Below are positions 25,447 to 33,848 of a stretch of DNA of 64,000 bases, in pieces. Where the stretch lies: assembly GCA_025964325.1 (NCBI GenBank), contig JAOPZA010000081.1, forward strand, positions 1 to 64,000. Reading direction: 5' to 3'. The position numbers and the translations under genes were made by a program. The DNA is from Conexibacter sp. GTDB lineage: Bacteria > Actinomycetota > Thermoleophilia > Solirubrobacterales > Solirubrobacteraceae. Position 1 is the first letter of the stretch. Each line of letters starts with the position of its first letter. The notes under the pieces are model-generated. The model saw nothing but the letters and a program-made list of their open reading frames with translations. It was not told the DNA's origin and did no database searches.

Positions 25447-26263
25447 ACGGCGGCCGCACGCCGCGCTGCTCGAGGCGGCCGCGCTGACGCCGCACCACGA
25501 GGCGCTCGCGCGGCTGCTGTGGCACGCCGAGCTGCGGGGCGAGCCGGTCGAGCCGCTGAGCGCGACCTTCCCCGAGCTCGACGTCGCCGACGCGTACCGC
25601 GTCCAGGCGATCGGCCGCCGGCTGCGGACTGCCGGGGGCGAGGAGCTGCGCGGGTGGAAGGTCGGCCTCACGAGTCGCGCGATGCAGGAGATGATGGGCG
25701 TCGAGGAGCCCGACGGCGGCTACCTGTTCGAGTCGATGGTCGTCCAGAGCGGCGCGTCGATTCGCGCGTCGCGCTTCATCCAGCCGCGCGTCGAGGCGGA
25801 GATCGCGTTCCTGCTCAAGAGCGGGCTGGAGGGGCCCTGCACCACGCGCGAGGACGTGCTCGACGCGACGCTGGCGTTCGCGCCCGCGCTCGAGCTGATC
25901 GACAGCCGCATCTGCGGCTGGCGCATCGGGATCGTCGACACGGTCGCGGACAACGCCTCCTCGGGGATGGCCGCGATCGGCGAGTGGCACGACGCCGAGC
26001 GCTTGCGCGCGGAGCGGATCGAGGTCGACCTGACGGTCGGCGGCGAGCAGGTCCGCGGCCGCGGCGACGCCGTGCTCGGCCACCCGGCGGAGGCGGTCGC
26101 GTGGCTCGTGCGGACGCTCGCCGATCAGGGCGAGCGGCTCGAGCCGGGCGACATCGTGCTGCCGGGCTCGGTCGCGCGCGCCCTGCCGATCGCGGCCGGC
26201 CAGCGTGCGCACGCGCGCTTCGACGGCCTCGGGGAGGTCCGCGTCGGCCTCGTGCACGACTGA
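25430..26263 (+). CDS. mhpD: 2-oxopent-4-enoate (2-hydroxypentadienoate) hydratase
   Basis: A 277-aa hydratase of the MhpD/DmpE family that adds water to 2-hydroxypenta-2,4-dienoate to give 4-hydroxy-2-oxovalerate for the aldolase. Characteristic segments are GWKVGLTSRAMQEMMGV, QPRVEAEIAFLL with metal-binding acidic residues, and ALELIDSRI. ATG 25430 overlaps the mhpE 3' end. Together MhpD, MhpE and MhpF form the complete lower meta-cleavage route, but no ring-cleavage dioxygenase or C-C hydrolase gene lies in the operon. Decarboxylase relatives (4-oxalocrotonate decarboxylase) share the fold, so a related activity is possible. Confidence 0.92.
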   Translation: MATQTERRPHAALLEAAALTPHHEALARLLWHAELRGEPVEPLSATFPELDVADAYRVQAIGRRLRTAGGEELRGWKVGLTSRAMQEMMGVEEPDGGYLFESMVVQSGASIRASRFIQPRVEAEIAFLLKSGLEGPCTTREDVLDATLAFAPALELIDSRICGWRIGIVDTVADNASSGMAAIGEWHDAERLRAERIEVDLTVGGEQVRGRGDAVLGHPAEAVAWLVRTLADQGERLEPGDIVLPGSVARALPIAAGQRAHARFDGLGEVRVGLVHD

Positions 26264-26299
26264 GGGCCGGCGGAACAGCGCCCGGAGAGGGGGAGGACC

Positions 26300-29200
26300 G
26301 TGATCGCGACCACGCGCGAGCCGCACCGACCGGTCGCGAAGCGACCCGACTTCCCGGCGCTCGAGGCGCGCGTGCTCGAGCGCTGGCGCAGCGGGCGCGT
26401 CTTCGAGCGCTCGCTCGCCGCGCGCGCCGGCGGCCCCATCTTCTCATTCTCCGAGGGACCGCCGACCGCGAACGGCGATCCGGGCGCGCATCACGTGCTG
26501 CTGCGCTCCTTCAAGGACTTCTTCATGCGCTACAAGACGATGCGCGGCTATCGCGTGCCACGCAAGGCCGGCTGGGACTGCCACGGCCTGCCCGTCGAGC
26601 TGAGCGTCGAGCAGCAGCTCGGGCTCGACTCGAAGCAGGAGATCGAGCGCTACGGCGTCGCCGCGTTCAACGCCCGCTGCCGCGAGTCGAACGAGCACTA
26701 CATCGCGCGCTGGGAGCAGCTGACGGAGCGGATCGGCTTCTGGATCGACCTCGAGCACGCCTTCCGCACGTCGGATCCGGAGTACGTCGAGTCGGTCTGG
26801 TGGTCGCTCCACGAGCTGTGGGACCGCGGCCTGCTCTACGAGGGCCACAAGGTCGTCCCCTACTGCCCGCGCTGCGGGACCGCGCTCTCCTCGCACGAGG
26901 TCGCGCAGGGCTACGCCGAGGTCGAGGACCTCGCGGTCACCGTGCGCCTGCCGGTGACCGAGCTGCGCGGGCCGCTGGCGCCGGGCGACGCGCTGCTGAT
27001 CTGGACGACGATGCCGTGGACGCTGTTCGCCAACGCGGCCGTCGCCGTCGATCCGGAGATCGCCTACGTGCGGGCGCGCGTCGGCGACGAGGTGCTGGTG
27101 GTCGCGGAGGAGCGCGTCGGGGACGTGCTCGGCGACGGCGCCGAGCTGCTCGACCGCTTCGCCGGCCGCGCGATCGTCGACGCGCGCTACGCGCCGCCGT
27201 TCGACGACCTGCCCGACCACGGGCCGCGCGGCCACTCCGTCCTCGCGGCCCCGCACGTGAGGGTCGAGAAGGGCACGGGCCTCGTCCACACGGCGATGGC
27301 GTTCGGCGAGGAGGACTACATCCTCTGCGAGCGCCACGGCATCACGCTGCAGAACCCGGTTCGCGCCGACGGCACCTACGACGAGCGGATCCGCGGCTAC
27401 GAGGGCGTCTTCGTCGGTGACGCCAACCCGCGCATCGTCGCGCGGCTGCGCGACGCCGGGAAGCTGTGGCAGGCCGCGCCGGTCACGCACAGCTACCCGC
27501 ACTGCTGGCGCTGCCACGAGCGGCTGCTCTACTACGCGAAGGAGAGCTGGTACGTCGCCACCCGCGAGGAGCGCCACGACATGCTCGCCCACAACGCGCG
27601 GATCGACTGGCGACCCGGCCACGTGCGCGACGGCCGCTTCGGCAACTGGCTGCAGGGCAACGTCGACTGGGCGCTCTCGCGCGACCGCTACTGGGGCACG
27701 CCGCTGCCGATCTGGCAGTGCGACGCGGAGGACTGCCGCACGCGCCACTGCGTCGGCTCGCTCGTCGAGCTGCGGGAGCTGGCGGGCGAGCTGCCGCCGG
27801 ACCTGCACCGGCCCTACATCGACGAGGTCGCGTGGCGCTGCGCGGTCGCCGGCTGCGGCGGCACGATGCGGCGCCTGAAGGCGACGATCGACACCTGGTA
27901 CGACTCGGCCTGCATGCCGTTCGCGCAGTTCCACTACCCGTTCGGGGGGCGGCGCGAGGTCGCCGAGCAGTTCCCCGCCGACTTCATATGCGAGGGGATC
28001 GACCAGACGCGCGGCTGGTTCTACACCTCGCTCGCCTGCTCGACGCTGCTGTTCGACGACATCCCGTTCAAGACCGCGATCTGCATCGGGCACGTGCAGG
28101 ACGAGCACGGCCACAAGATGTCCAAGAGCCGCGGCAACGCCGTCGACCCGTGGGCGATCCTCGAGCGCCATGGCGCCGACGCGTTCCGCTGGTACTACCT
28201 CGCCTCGCAGCAGCCGTGGGCCGGCTACCGCTTCTCGGAGGAGGCGGTCGCCGCCGCCGTGCGCGAGCTGCTGCTGCCGCTCTGGACGACGTACGGCTTC
28301 TACGTCCTCTACGCCAACATCGAGCGCTTCGACGGCGACGAGGGTCGCCCGCAGGGTCGGCCGGTGCCGCCGCTCGCGGCCCGGCCGCCGCTCGACCGCT
28401 GGGTGCTCTCGCGGCTGCAGGAGGTGGTCGCGACGATGCGCGAGCGGATCGACGCCTTCGACGCAACCGCCGCGACGCAGATCGCCGTCGCGTGGGTCGA
28501 GGAGCTGTCGAACTGGTACGTGCGGCTCTCGCGCCGGCGCTTCTGGAACGGCGACGTGGCCGCGCTCGCGACGCTGCGCGAGTGCCTGCTGACGACGGCG
28601 AAGCTGCTCGCGCCGGCGATCCCGTTCGCCGCCGAGGAGCTGTACGGCAACCTCGTCGGCGGTCTCAGCGGCGACTTCGGCGCCGAACCCGACTCGGTCC
28701 ATCTGTGCGACTACCCGGAGCCCGATCCGGCGAAGGTCGACGCGCAGCTCGACGCCGACATGGAGATCGTGCGCGAGGCGATCGAGCTGGGCCGCGACGC
28801 GCGCAACCGCTCGAAGGTGAAGGTCCGCCAGCCGCTCCCGCGCGCGATCGTCTGCAGCGCCGACCCCAGCTGCCGCACGGCGGTGCGGCGGCTGCGCGAC
28901 CTGGTCGCCGCCGAGCTGAACGTGAAGGCGGTCGAGCTGGTCGCCGACGCGACCGCGCTCGAGCGCACGGCGATGCTGCCGAGCCTCGGGCGCCTCGGCC
29001 CTCGCTGCGGGCCCGACATGCCGGCGGTCGCGGCGCTGATCCGCGCGCGCGACGGCGACGAGGTGCTGCGGGCGCTGGAGGAGCACGGCGTCGTGACGGT
29101 GACCGTCGGCGGCCAGACGCTGCTCGACGAGTCGCGCACCTACGCGCTGGCGGAGAACGACCTGCTGCGGCGGCGCGAGCCGCGCGAGGGCCTCGTCGTC

Positions 29201-29533
29201 TCGACGCGCGGGGTGCTGACGGTCGCCGTCGACACGACGATCGACGAGCCGCTGCGCGACGAGGGGCTCGCGCGCGAGATCGTCCGCGTCGTGCAGCAGG
29301 CCCGCCGCGACGCCGGTGTGGCGGTCACCGACCGGATCGAGCTGCGGCTCGGCGGCAGCGAGGACCTGCTGGCGGCGGCCCGCACGCACGAGGGCTACGT
29401 CGCGGAGGAGACGCTCGCCACCGCCGTGGTCTACGACGGCCTGCGCGGGCCGCAGGTGCAGGTCGACGGGCGCGCGCTCGCCGTCGAGGTCGTGCCGGCG
29501 CCGGCGGGCGCGGGCGCCGGCGCGGGCCGCTAG
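26300..29533 (+). CDS. ileS: Isoleucyl-tRNA synthetase, type 2, with GxHH motif
   Basis: A 1077-aa IleRS that charges tRNA-Ile. The catalytic core has GPPTANGDPGAHHV, where the class I HxGH position reads G62-A-H-H65, and a normal KMSKS loop (GHKMSKSRGN). The editing domain contains the Thr-rich WTTMPWTL segment, and CPRCGTAL is a zinc site in the insertion. The C-terminus lacks the zinc finger of type 1 IleRS, placing it in the eukaryote-like type 2 group. GxHH variants of IleRS2 are known to give strong mupirocin resistance. The GTG start has GGGAGG upstream. It follows mhpD by 36 bp, so it may belong to that operon; no T-box fits in the gap. Confidence 0.95.
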   Translation: MIATTREPHRPVAKRPDFPALEARVLERWRSGRVFERSLAARAGGPIFSFSEGPPTANGDPGAHHVLLRSFKDFFMRYKTMRGYRVPRKAGWDCHGLPVELSVEQQLGLDSKQEIERYGVAAFNARCRESNEHYIARWEQLTERIGFWIDLEHAFRTSDPEYVESVWWSLHELWDRGLLYEGHKVVPYCPRCGTALSSHEVAQGYAEVEDLAVTVRLPVTELRGPLAPGDALLIWTTMPWTLFANAAVAVDPEIAYVRARVGDEVLVVAEERVGDVLGDGAELLDRFAGRAIVDARYAPPFDDLPDHGPRGHSVLAAPHVRVEKGTGLVHTAMAFGEEDYILCERHGITLQNPVRADGTYDERIRGYEGVFVGDANPRIVARLRDAGKLWQAAPVTHSYPHCWRCHERLLYYAKESWYVATREERHDMLAHNARIDWRPGHVRDGRFGNWLQGNVDWALSRDRYWGTPLPIWQCDAEDCRTRHCVGSLVELRELAGELPPDLHRPYIDEVAWRCAVAGCGGTMRRLKATIDTWYDSACMPFAQFHYPFGGRREVAEQFPADFICEGIDQTRGWFYTSLACSTLLFDDIPFKTAICIGHVQDEHGHKMSKSRGNAVDPWAILERHGADAFRWYYLASQQPWAGYRFSEEAVAAAVRELLLPLWTTYGFYVLYANIERFDGDEGRPQGRPVPPLAARPPLDRWVLSRLQEVVATMRERIDAFDATAATQIAVAWVEELSNWYVRLSRRRFWNGDVAALATLRECLLTTAKLLAPAIPFAAEELYGNLVGGLSGDFGAEPDSVHLCDYPEPDPAKVDAQLDADMEIVREAIELGRDARNRSKVKVRQPLPRAIVCSADPSCRTAVRRLRDLVAAELNVKAVELVADATALERTAMLPSLGRLGPRCGPDMPAVAALIRARDGDEVLRALEEHGVVTVTVGGQTLLDESRTYALAENDLLRRREPREGLVVSTRGVLTVAVDTTIDEPLRDEGLAREIVRVVQQARRDAGVAVTDRIELRLGGSEDLLAAARTHEGYVAEETLATAVVYDGLRGPQVQVDGRALAVEVVPAPAGAGAGAGR

Positions 29534-29565
29534 GCGCGATCCCGTGCTGCGGGCCCGATCGCGCC
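29533..29565. terminator. Convergent-gene hairpin after ileS
   Basis: GGCGCGATC and GATCGCGCC form a perfect 9-bp outer stem with an inner CCG/CGG extension. It starts at the last base of ileS and ends 10 bp before the stop of the convergent K+ channel gene. No U-tract is present. It is probably a bidirectional terminator. Confidence 0.5.
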
Positions 29566-29575
29566 CGCGGTGCGC

Positions 29576-30265
29576 CTACCCTGCGTCCGGCCGGCCGCGA
29601 CGCAGGTTGCCGATCAGCAGCGCGATCACGGTCACGAGGTAGATCTGCCCGAGGAGCTCCTCGAGCACCGCGATCGTCCGCCCGGTGCGCGTCGCCGCGG
29701 TCAGGTCGCCGAAGCCCGTCGTCGTCAACGTCGTGAAGCTGAAGTACATGTGGTCGCTCTGCGTCCCGTCCCTGCCCTGCGTGAAGTACTGCTTCGGGTC
29801 GAGCTTCGCCGCGACCGCGATCGCGAGTCCGAACAGCAGCCCGATGAGCAGGTAGATCGCGAGCGCGCCGGAGACCGCCTGCAGCGTCACGCCGCGCTCG
29901 CGCAGCAGCCGCAGCAGTCCGCGCACGAGCACGCCGAGCGAGGTCACGACGGCGAAGCCGGCGACGGCGGATCCGAGCCAGGTCGGCACCAGCCCGACCG
30001 CGACCGCGATCGCGAGCCCGAGCAGCACCGCGCTGACGAGCGCCGCGATCGAGTCGCGCACGAGCGGCGTCTCGCGCGCGGTCGCGATCACGACGAGCAG
30101 CGTGCCGCCCTGCAGCAGCATCTCGATGCCGCGGCTGACGTTCGCCTCCGGCGCGATCACGGCGAACAGCACCGCGATCGCCGCGAGCGCCAGCACGAAC
30201 CCGTAGCGGTGCGTGCCGCGCAGCGGCGGCAGCGGCTGGAGCGGTGGGGGCACGGGCAGAAGCAT
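29576..30265 (-). CDS. Two-pore-domain-type potassium channel subunit
   Basis: A 229-aa membrane protein. Residues of about 20-125 are four or five hydrophobic segments, followed by an Ion_trans_2 pore unit with the selectivity filter TTTGFGDL inside the pore helix region HMYFSFTTLTTTGFGDL and a final membrane helix. It should form a tetrameric K+ channel. There is no RCK or cyclic-nucleotide domain, so gating is not evident. It starts 36 bp after the helicase stop on the same strand and is likely co-transcribed with it. Confidence 0.88.
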   Translation of the reverse strand: MLLPVPPPLQPLPPLRGTHRYGFVLALAAIAVLFAVIAPEANVSRGIEMLLQGGTLLVVIATARETPLVRDSIAALVSAVLLGLAIAVAVGLVPTWLGSAVAGFAVVTSLGVLVRGLLRLLRERGVTLQAVSGALAIYLLIGLLFGLAIAVAAKLDPKQYFTQGRDGTQSDHMYFSFTTLTTTGFGDLTAATRTGRTIAVLEELLGQIYLVTVIALLIGNLRRGRPDAG

Positions 30266-30301
30266 GCCCCCGCGGGCGGCGGAGCGAGCGGGCCGGCGCG
30301 C

Positions 30302-32482
30302 CTACGTCATCGTCGCCGGTTCCGTCACCGCTCTGAGGTGACGGAACGGACGGCCGTCGCGCAGCTCTCTGACGACCGCCTCGACGAGCCCGTCGCCGTC
30401 GAGCCGGCGGCCGTCGGTGACGGCGGCGACGATCCCGCGCTTGCGCTGGATCAGTCGCGCCATCGTCTCGTCGATCGTGCCGGCGGCGAGCAGGTACCAG
30501 GCGGTGACGGCGTCGTGCTGGCCCATGCGGTGGCAGCGGTCCTCGGCCTGGTCGTGCATCGCCGGCGTCCACTCGAGCTCGAGGAAGGCGACGTTCGAGG
30601 CGCGCGTCAGCGTGATGCCCTGGGCGGCGACGCGCGTGGCGCCGACGATCAGCGACGGCCCGTCGGGCCGCTGGAAGGCCTGCACCGCCGCCTCCCGCTC
30701 GTGCACGGTGTCCTTCCCGATCAGGTGCAGGGCGTCGGGGAAGCGCTCCAGCACCGCCTCCTGCACCTCGATGTGGCGGGCGAAGACGACGAGCGGCTCG
30801 CCGGAGGCGAGGAAGTCGTGGATCCACGCGAGCGCGGCGTGCAGCTTGCCGCGCGCCGCGAGCCGCTGCAGCGTGCCGAGCTGCGCGAGCCGCTTCGCCC
30901 GCAGCGTCGCCGCGATCTTCGCGTTCAGCTCCGAGAGGTCGAGCGGCTGCTCGCGCAGCCACTTGATCACGTCGTCCTCGGCCAGTCGGTACTCGGGCGC
31001 GTTGTCGAGCGCGACCGGCACGACGACCTGCCGCTTGGCCGGCAGCTGCGGCAGCACCTCGCTCTTGAGCCGCCGCACGAAGCAGCGCCGGCGCAGGTGC
31101 CAGTGCAGCCGCTCCTCCGTCAGCGGTCCGCGGAACTGCGCTCTGAAGCGGGCACCGGAGCCGAAGTCCTCGAGCCGGCCGAGCATCCGCAGCTGGCTGA
31201 TCAGCTCCTCCGCGTGGTTCAGCACCGGCGTGCCGGTCAGCGCCAGCCTCAGGCCGTCGCGCCCGACGCTCTCGGCCAACCGCCGCACCGCGCGCGTCCG
31301 CTTCGCCTGCGGGTTCTTGCAGTAGTGCGACTCGTCCACGACGACCGCTCTCGGCCGCCGCCGCGCGAGCTGCTCGCGGTGCGCGGCGACGACCTCGTAG
31401 TTGATGATCGTGATGTCGCCCGCCGGCGGGACGGCGGCGCGCCCGCCGACGACGGCGACGGTGCGGTGCGGCAACCAGTGGCGCGCCTCGCGCTCCCAGT
31501 TGAGCTTCAGCGAGGCGGGGCAGACGACGACCGCGGGGAAGGCGTCGTCGGCCTCGAGCGCCGCCAGCGCCTGGACGGTCTTGCCGAGTCCCTGCTCGTC
31601 GGCGAGGAACGCGCGCCGCGCCTCCAGCACGTAGCGCACGCCGGCCCACTGGAACGGCTCGAGCGTGCCGCCGAGGACGGCCGCCGTCGCCTCGATCGGG
31701 TCCGCCTCGGTCGCCCGCGAGGCGCGCACGGCGGCGGCCGCGGCCGTCGCCTCGACGCGCAGGCCGGCGAGCACCTCGCGCGCGGTGACCGTCACCTCGA
31801 TCTCGTGCAGCGCGACGAAGGCGTCGAGCGGCTCCAGCAGCCACGGATCGATCGGCAGCGTCCGCTCGCCCTCCGCGCCGGGCAGCTCGTCGAACGCGGT
31901 GCCGGCGTCGGGATCCCACAGCACCTCGAGGCGCAGCCGCGCGCCCTCGACGCCGTGGACGGCGATCAGGCGCGCCGGCGGCGGCACGTCGCCGAGCTCG
32001 AGCGTGGAGACGCAGCGCTCGGCCGCGAGGTCGAGCCGCGCCGACTCCTGCTCCCGCAGGACGTCGGCGTTCGCCTCCGTCAGCGGGACCAGCAGCACGC
32101 CGTCCTCGCGTTCGACCGCGCCGGCCCGCAGCGCCTCGGGCACGGGGCCGGCTCTCGTCTCGAGCACCCACCAGCCGCGGCCGTCGTGGCGCGTCGTGCT
32201 GACGCGGCCGATCCAGCGCAGCTCGATCTCGCGCAGCCAGCCGGCGACCTCGTCGGTCGGCGTCAGGTCCGGGTAGCGGCCGAGCAGGTCGAGCAGGTGC
32301 AGCGCGACCCAGTCGTCGACCGGCGCCCACCACTCGCGGGCGTCCCAGTCGAAGCGCCGGTGGGGGATCCCGCGGACGGCCTCGACGAGGTGCGCGTCAT
32401 AGGGGAAGCTGAGGACCACGATGCGTCCCCGCTCGGCGTCGACTCGCAGCTCGACGTTCGGGGGACTGGGGACGATCTGCAT
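30302..32482 (-). CDS. SNF2-family helicase, SMARCAL1/HARP-like
   Basis: A 726-aa DNA translocase. The N-terminal 120 residues contain a HARP-like module (FDWDAREWWAPVDDW) of the kind found in SMARCAL1-type annealing helicases, followed by a linker and the SNF2 ATPase core: DEQGLGKT (Walker A), VVVDESHYCKNP (DESH box), ALTGTPVLN (motif III), and the C-terminal lobe with FLELEWTPAMHDQAEDRCHRMGQ. It may rewind or remodel forked DNA in repair. The ATG is preceded by TACCGT and GTAGAT boxes 7-11 nt upstream. The K+ channel gene follows it. Confidence 0.88.
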   Translation of the reverse strand: MQIVPSPPNVELRVDAERGRIVVLSFPYDAHLVEAVRGIPHRRFDWDAREWWAPVDDWVALHLLDLLGRYPDLTPTDEVAGWLREIELRWIGRVSTTRHDGRGWWVLETRAGPVPEALRAGAVEREDGVLLVPLTEANADVLREQESARLDLAAERCVSTLELGDVPPPARLIAVHGVEGARLRLEVLWDPDAGTAFDELPGAEGERTLPIDPWLLEPLDAFVALHEIEVTVTAREVLAGLRVEATAAAAAVRASRATEADPIEATAAVLGGTLEPFQWAGVRYVLEARRAFLADEQGLGKTVQALAALEADDAFPAVVVCPASLKLNWEREARHWLPHRTVAVVGGRAAVPPAGDITIINYEVVAAHREQLARRRPRAVVVDESHYCKNPQAKRTRAVRRLAESVGRDGLRLALTGTPVLNHAEELISQLRMLGRLEDFGSGARFRAQFRGPLTEERLHWHLRRRCFVRRLKSEVLPQLPAKRQVVVPVALDNAPEYRLAEDDVIKWLREQPLDLSELNAKIAATLRAKRLAQLGTLQRLAARGKLHAALAWIHDFLASGEPLVVFARHIEVQEAVLERFPDALHLIGKDTVHEREAAVQAFQRPDGPSLIVGATRVAAQGITLTRASNVAFLELEWTPAMHDQAEDRCHRMGQHDAVTAWYLLAAGTIDETMARLIQRKRGIVAAVTDGRRLDGDGLVEAVVRELRDGRPFRHLRAVTEPATMT

Positions 32483-32585
32483 CGGTGCGATCTACGGTAG
32501 CGGCCGCGCCCGGCTCGGCCCCCGCCCGCGCTCGCCTGCCGCCCTGCAGCGGACCGGTCACGTGGGTGCGTGACACACTGTCGAG

Positions 32586-33056
32586 ATGACTGAGGGATAC
32601 GCGATCACCCAAGAGGGACTCGACGCGCTGCGCATCGAGCTGGAGCGGTTGGAGACGACCGCACGCAACGAGGTCGCGGAACGCATTCGCGTCGCACGCG
32701 AATGGGGCGACCTGAAGGAGAACGCCGAGTACCACGCGGCGAAGGAGGACCAGGCGCATCTCGAGACGCGCATCGCGAAGCTGCAGGACCGGCTGCGCGG
32801 CGCGACCGTCACCGAGTCGCCGACGCAGGTCGACGTCGTCGCGTTCGGCTCGACCGTCGAGGTCCGCGACGAGACGAGCGGCAGAACGGCCAGATACACG
32901 CTCGTCGGCGCGGCCGAGGCGAATGCGAGAGCGGGCAAGCTCTCGATCGAGTCGCCCGTCGCCCGCGCGCTCGTCGGCGCCCGCGAGGGCGAGGACGTGA
33001 TCGTCACGACGCCGAGCGGCAAGCGCCCGTTCCACGTCCTGCGCGTCGGCGCCTGA
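32586..33056 (+). CDS. greA: Transcription elongation factor GreA
   Basis: A 156-aa Gre factor that enters the secondary channel of RNA polymerase and stimulates cleavage of backtracked RNA. The N-terminal coiled coil ends in the acidic tip GDLKENAEYHAAKE, and the C-terminal FKBP-like domain includes AFGSTVEVRDE and LSIESPVARALVGAREGE. The length is normal. CACACT lies 6 nt before the ATG, suggesting a leaderless message. It is divergent from the helicase and convergent with lutC. Confidence 0.95.
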   Translation: MTEGYAITQEGLDALRIELERLETTARNEVAERIRVAREWGDLKENAEYHAAKEDQAHLETRIAKLQDRLRGATVTESPTQVDVVAFGSTVEVRDETSGRTARYTLVGAAEANARAGKLSIESPVARALVGAREGEDVIVTTPSGKRPFHVLRVGA

Positions 33057-33140
33057 GCGACGACGCGCGCCGGCGCGCCGTGTGCGGCGCGGGGGCGCCG
33101 AGGGCCAGCAGCCCGTCCATGAAGCTCAGGCGCACTCGAA

Positions 33141-33173
33141 GCTATTGCGTAGAAAGCCATTGCACGCTATAGC
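33141..33173. repeat. Inverted repeat between greA and lutC
   Basis: GCTATTGCGT and ACGCTATAGC match as inverted arms at 9 of 10 positions with a 13-nt spacer. It sits 18 bp after the lutC stop in an unusually AT-rich patch. It could be a terminator for lutABC or an operator. The remainder of 33057-33191 has no supported gene. Confidence 0.4.
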
Positions 33174-33191
33174 GACCTGCCGGGGCGAGCT

Positions 33192-33848
33192 TCAGCCGAC
33201 CACCAGCACGTCGAGGGTGCGGGGGCCGTGCACGCCCTCGACGCGGTCGAGCTCGATGTCGGACGTCGCCGAGGGGCCGGCGATCATCGTCATCGGCCGG
33301 CCTGCGCGAGCGGCCTCGTGGAGGCGCGCGATCGCCTCCGGCACGAGCTCGACGATCCGCTCGGCCGCGACGACGCAGAGGTGGTAGTCGGGGATCAGCG
33401 TGAGCGCGCGGCGACCCTGGGCGGCGCCGCCGTCGAGCACGATCGTGCCGGTCTCGGCGATCGCGACGGCGCAGTCGCTCAGCACGCCGTCGAGCGCGTC
33501 GAGCTGGCCGTGGCCGAGCCCGTCGTCCTCGTACCAGCGCACGCCGTCGACGCGCCATGCGTGCGGGACGCCGCTGGCGATCGCGACATGCCGAGCGTCG
33601 CGGGCGCGCAGCGCGGCGGTGATCGCCGCCGGCAGCTCCGCCGGCTCGGCGACCCGCGTGACGTGGGCGCGGTAGTCGGCGCAGCGCTCGGCGAACAGCC
33701 CCACGACGGCCTCGCGAGCGAGCCTCCCGGCGCGTCGGTAGTCGCGCGCGACGGCGACGTCGTCGCTCGTCTCGGCGGCGGGCACGTCGCGCAGCGAGGC
33801 GCGGACGCGGGAGAGGATCGCCTCGCGCGCGGCGTCGCGACCGCTCAT
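33192..33848 (-). CDS. lutC: Lactate utilization protein LutC
   Basis: A 218-aa LUD-domain protein, the third subunit of the LutABC L-lactate oxidase complex that converts L-lactate to pyruvate. It shows [21 protein letters not shown], the LUD-domain signature, and ends with [14 protein letters not shown]. The N-terminal half is helical and variable, as in LutC. The ATG overlaps the lutB stop (ATGA), so it is translated as the last gene of a lutABC unit. Its partner role is inferred from family and order. Confidence 0.9.
   Translation of the reverse strand: MSGRDAAREAILSRVRASLRDVPAAETSDDVAVARDYRRAGRLAREAVVGLFAERCADYRAHVTRVAEPAELPAAITAALRARDARHVAIASGVPHAWRVDGVRWYEDDGLGHGQLDALDGVLSDCAVAIAETGTIVLDGGAAQGRRALTLIPDYHLCVVAAERIVELVPEAIARLHEAARAGRPMTMIAGPSATSDIELDRVEGVHGPRTLDVLVVG

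Noticed and set aside
26264-26299. T-box or attenuator upstream of ileS
   Set aside because: Only 36 nt separate mhpD and ileS and they contain just a Shine-Dalgarno.
33065-33078. GCGCGCCGGCGCGC palindrome after greA
   Set aside because: A loopless GC palindrome is expected often in such GC-rich DNA and cannot form a good hairpin without losing most pairs.
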